A stretch of DNA of 5,862 nt from Flavobacteriales bacterium (GTDB taxonomy: Bacteria > Bacteroidota > Bacteroidia > Flavobacteriales > BACL11). Both the position numbers and the translations under genes were made by a program. A model generated the notes under the pieces. It saw nothing but the letters and a program-made list of their open reading frames with translations. It was not told where the DNA came from and did no database searches. The first letter of the stretch is position 1, and the number at the start of each line of letters is the position of its first letter. This document shows positions 4,449-5,862 of this stretch, piece by piece. Where the stretch lies: positions 1 through 5,862 of the forward strand of contig NYTT01000104.1 in assembly GCA_002683775.1 (NCBI GenBank), in the 5' to 3' direction.

Positions 4449-5412
4449 TACAGAATATTTAAATAAAATTATTCAAGCGGATTGTTTAGAATATTTAAAA
4501 AACATTGAAAGTGAAAGTGTTGATTGTGTTATAATTGATGAACCTTACGGAGTTTTAAAGCATGAAATAGAGAAAAATTACAATTTAGATATAGCTTTGA
4601 AAGTTAGAAAAGAAATTTATAGAATATTAAAAAAAGATGGATGGTTTTGTTTTTTTTCTCAATTTCCTAATGCATGGAGTTTTGGCAATATTACATTTGA
4701 AGCAGGTTTTAAGTCTTGGCAGACTTGCAATGAAATTGTATGGTGCAAGCGAGGAGGTGCAAATATATTTAATAAAGTTTTGAGAATTCATGAAAATATT
4801 TTTATATTTCAAAAAGGCAAACCTAATGTTTATGAAAATATAGCACCTTGGGAAGATATTCTAATTGACAATGCTTTTTACGGAATTTTAAGTTTTGAAA
4901 CTTTAAAAAGATGGATATCGGTAATGAAGGCTAAAATACAAGGAAAAAAGCAAACAATTTATAGAAACAAAAAAATAAGCAATGACCCAATTTATAATTT
5001 CAAAGAAACATCAACAGAACGATATCAAGAAAATACAAGACTTCCTTCTATATGGAGTTTTATTAGGCAAAACCAAAAAACATTTAACAACCCAAATCAA
5101 AATAATTTTAAGCACCCAACTGTAAAACCAACATTACTTTTTAGAAGGTTAATAAAGCTTTTTACTCAAAAAGGCGATATTGTACTTGATTGCTTTTCTG
5201 GAAGCGGAACAACGGCTTTAGCTTGCAAACAAGAAGGCAGAAACTTTTTAGTATGTGAAAGAGAGGAAGAATATGTTAAAATAGGTAATGATAGGCTTGA
5301 AAACTGGAGAGAAGATTTAGAGGAAGAAACTAAATGGTTAATGGATAGAGGGGTATGCGATTTTGAAAGCGATATTCAAGAGGAAGTTTTAAGGCAAAAT
5401 AAATTATTGTAA
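4444..5412 (+). CDS. Beta-class DNA methyltransferase with variant DEPY motif
   Basis: 322 residues. Motif IV is IIDEPYG (D32-E33-P34-Y35), HPTVKP lies at 224-229, and AdoMet motif I, DCFSGSGTT, at 249-257. The beta-class order IV, target-recognition region, X, I is intact. The large middle region (about 36-220, including WSFGNITFEAGF, WCKRGGANIFN and a basic stretch KAKIQGKKQTIYRNKK) should carry specificity. Asp-Glu-Pro-Tyr departs from the usual (D/N/S)-(P/I)-P-(Y/F/W) by having Glu at the second position; the essential Asp, Pro and aromatic residue are kept, so activity is likely but base preference is uncertain. After motif I there is an acidic tail of some 40 residues (REDLEEETKWLMDRGV). 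The ATG at 4444 gives the expected 30 or so residues before motif IV. It is the penultimate visible gene of the operon, 7 nt from each neighbour, with no endonuclease nearby. Confidence 0.92.
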   Translation: MNTEYLNKIIQADCLEYLKNIESESVDCVIIDEPYGVLKHEIEKNYNLDIALKVRKEIYRILKKDGWFCFFSQFPNAWSFGNITFEAGFKSWQTCNEIVWCKRGGANIFNKVLRIHENIFIFQKGKPNVYENIAPWEDILIDNAFYGILSFETLKRWISVMKAKIQGKKQTIYRNKKISNDPIYNFKETSTERYQENTRLPSIWSFIRQNQKTFNNPNQNNFKHPTVKPTLLFRRLIKLFTQKGDIVLDCFSGSGTTALACKQEGRNFLVCEREEEYVKIGNDRLENWREDLEEETKWLMDRGVCDFESDIQEEVLRQNKLL

Positions 5413-5424
5413 AATAAATATGAA
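5410..5424 (+). promoter_or_regulatory. Stop/spacer/start junction, second copy
   Basis: TAAAATAAATATGAA spans the TAA of the DEPY methyltransferase, a 7-nt spacer and the ATG at 5420. It is base-for-base the same as 4434-4448, although the flanking sequences differ. Confidence 0.45.
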
Positions 5425-5862
5425 AAATATTATAAACAATGATAATTTAAGAGAGTTGAAAAGCAAAGACAGTAATTCAATTGATCTAATATTAACAGAT
5501 ATTCCATATGGTTTAGACGATGTTGACGCATTAGATTTAATACAAAACAACACAAAAAATAATACAAAAGGCTTTATGGGGAAGGCTTGGGACTGCTTAC
5601 CCACTATTGATACCTTAACAGAATTTAACAGAGTTTTAAAAGAAGGGGGGTGGTTTATTACTACATTTATTCCAAGACAAGACTTGCAAACGGTTTTATA
5701 TTACAGACTTTTAGAAGCTGGTTTTGATATTTCTTTCAGCCCTATTTATCATACTTTTGCAAGCGGATTTCCTAAAGCTAATAATATAAGTAAAAAATTA
5801 GATAAAAAAGCGGGCACTGAAAGAGAAGTTGTGGGGTATACTACACAAGGAGCAAAAAGTAT
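5420..5862 (+). CDS. DNA methyltransferase, N-terminal part (DIPY; runs off the window)
   Basis: 147 codons are visible from the ATG at 5420 with no stop before the window end. Motif IV is TDIPYG (D27-I28-P29-Y30). FMGKAWD (52-58), then RVLKEGGW (71-78) and SGFPKANNISKKLDK (115-129) followed by AGTEREVVG (131-139), are hallmarks of a phage- and prophage-associated methyltransferase family usually reading DPPYG, FMGKxWD and GSGFPKSxNISK. Motif IV at the N-terminus makes it beta class, so HPTxKP and the AdoMet motif I should lie beyond 5862. DIPY falls within the accepted consensus, and either N6-adenine or N4-cytosine is possible. The insertion between DIPYG and FMGK (about 20 residues, rich in N and D) is longer than in family members I recall. 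The ATG is 7 nt after the previous stop with no Shine-Dalgarno. Confidence 0.9.
   Translation, partial: MKNIINNDNLRELKSKDSNSIDLILTDIPYGLDDVDALDLIQNNTKNNTKGFMGKAWDCLPTIDTLTEFNRVLKEGGWFITTFIPRQDLQTVLYYRLLEAGFDISFSPIYHTFASGFPKANNISKKLDKKAGTEREVVGYTTQGAKS

Noticed and set aside
1977..5604. Several 61-81 codon open frames on the minus strand (for example 1977-2162, 3063-3308, 3333-3533, 4627-4812, 5404-5604)
   Set aside because: Each lies opposite a longer, well-packed + strand gene, shows no domain and has no spacing or start context of its own.
1..5862. Alternative genetic code (TGA read as Trp, or stop reassignment, as in some AT-rich bacteria and gut phages)
   Set aside because: TGA, TAA and TAG all end well-packed genes at sensible places, and Trp positions in the methyltransferases use TGG.

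Overview
The window is AT-rich DNA (roughly 30% GC, judged by eye) with densely packed, short, mostly unrecognisable genes, all on the + strand. Neighbouring genes overlap by 4 nt (ATGA) or are separated by 1-24 nt. At least three orphan-looking DNA methyltransferases are present. This looks like a prophage, phage or similar mobile element rather than a housekeeping region. TGA is used as a stop, so the code is standard. Start codons lack Shine-Dalgarno sequences and are preceded by A/T-rich stretches, often TAAAATAAA. That weakly suggests Bacteroidota or another AT-rich lineage that initiates without SD, but the host cannot be fixed from sequence alone.

Region 1 (1-962): the last codons of a gene cut by the window edge, then a complete beta-class N6-adenine-type methyltransferase (64-819), then a possible 49-residue membrane peptide whose start overlaps the methyltransferase stop (813-962). 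The ends of the partial gene and of the methyltransferase share a 35-nt imperfect direct repeat and nearly the same C-terminal peptide, QKQI(Y/D)IFS. This contains a sequence resembling a sliding-clamp-binding pentapeptide.

Region 2 (963-1167): a 205-bp control region. It holds a strong dyad followed by a T-tract (probable terminator, possible operator), several GTGWCAC-like sites and two candidate sigma70-type promoters.

Region 3 (1168-4436): an apparent operon of five genes. The first protein has a Lys-rich linker encoded by 15-bp repeats that carry the same GTGAC/GTCAC words as the upstream control region. The second is a short protein resembling the C-terminal half of a proteasome/HslV-like Ntn hydrolase. 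The third and fourth are unrecognised. The fifth fuses a MerR-type helix-turn-helix to a NUMOD1 domain and carries no nuclease.

Region 4 (4444-5862): two further methyltransferases follow in the same operon. The first has a DEPY motif in place of DPPY. The second has DIPY and is cut by the window end. Both are preceded by an identical 15-nt stop/spacer/start junction.

No restriction endonuclease, structural phage gene, integrase, tRNA or CRISPR array is visible. The methyltransferases most plausibly protect or mark the element's own DNA. The control region and the repeat-bearing first gene of the long operon look like the regulatory or origin/packaging core of the element, but this is inference.
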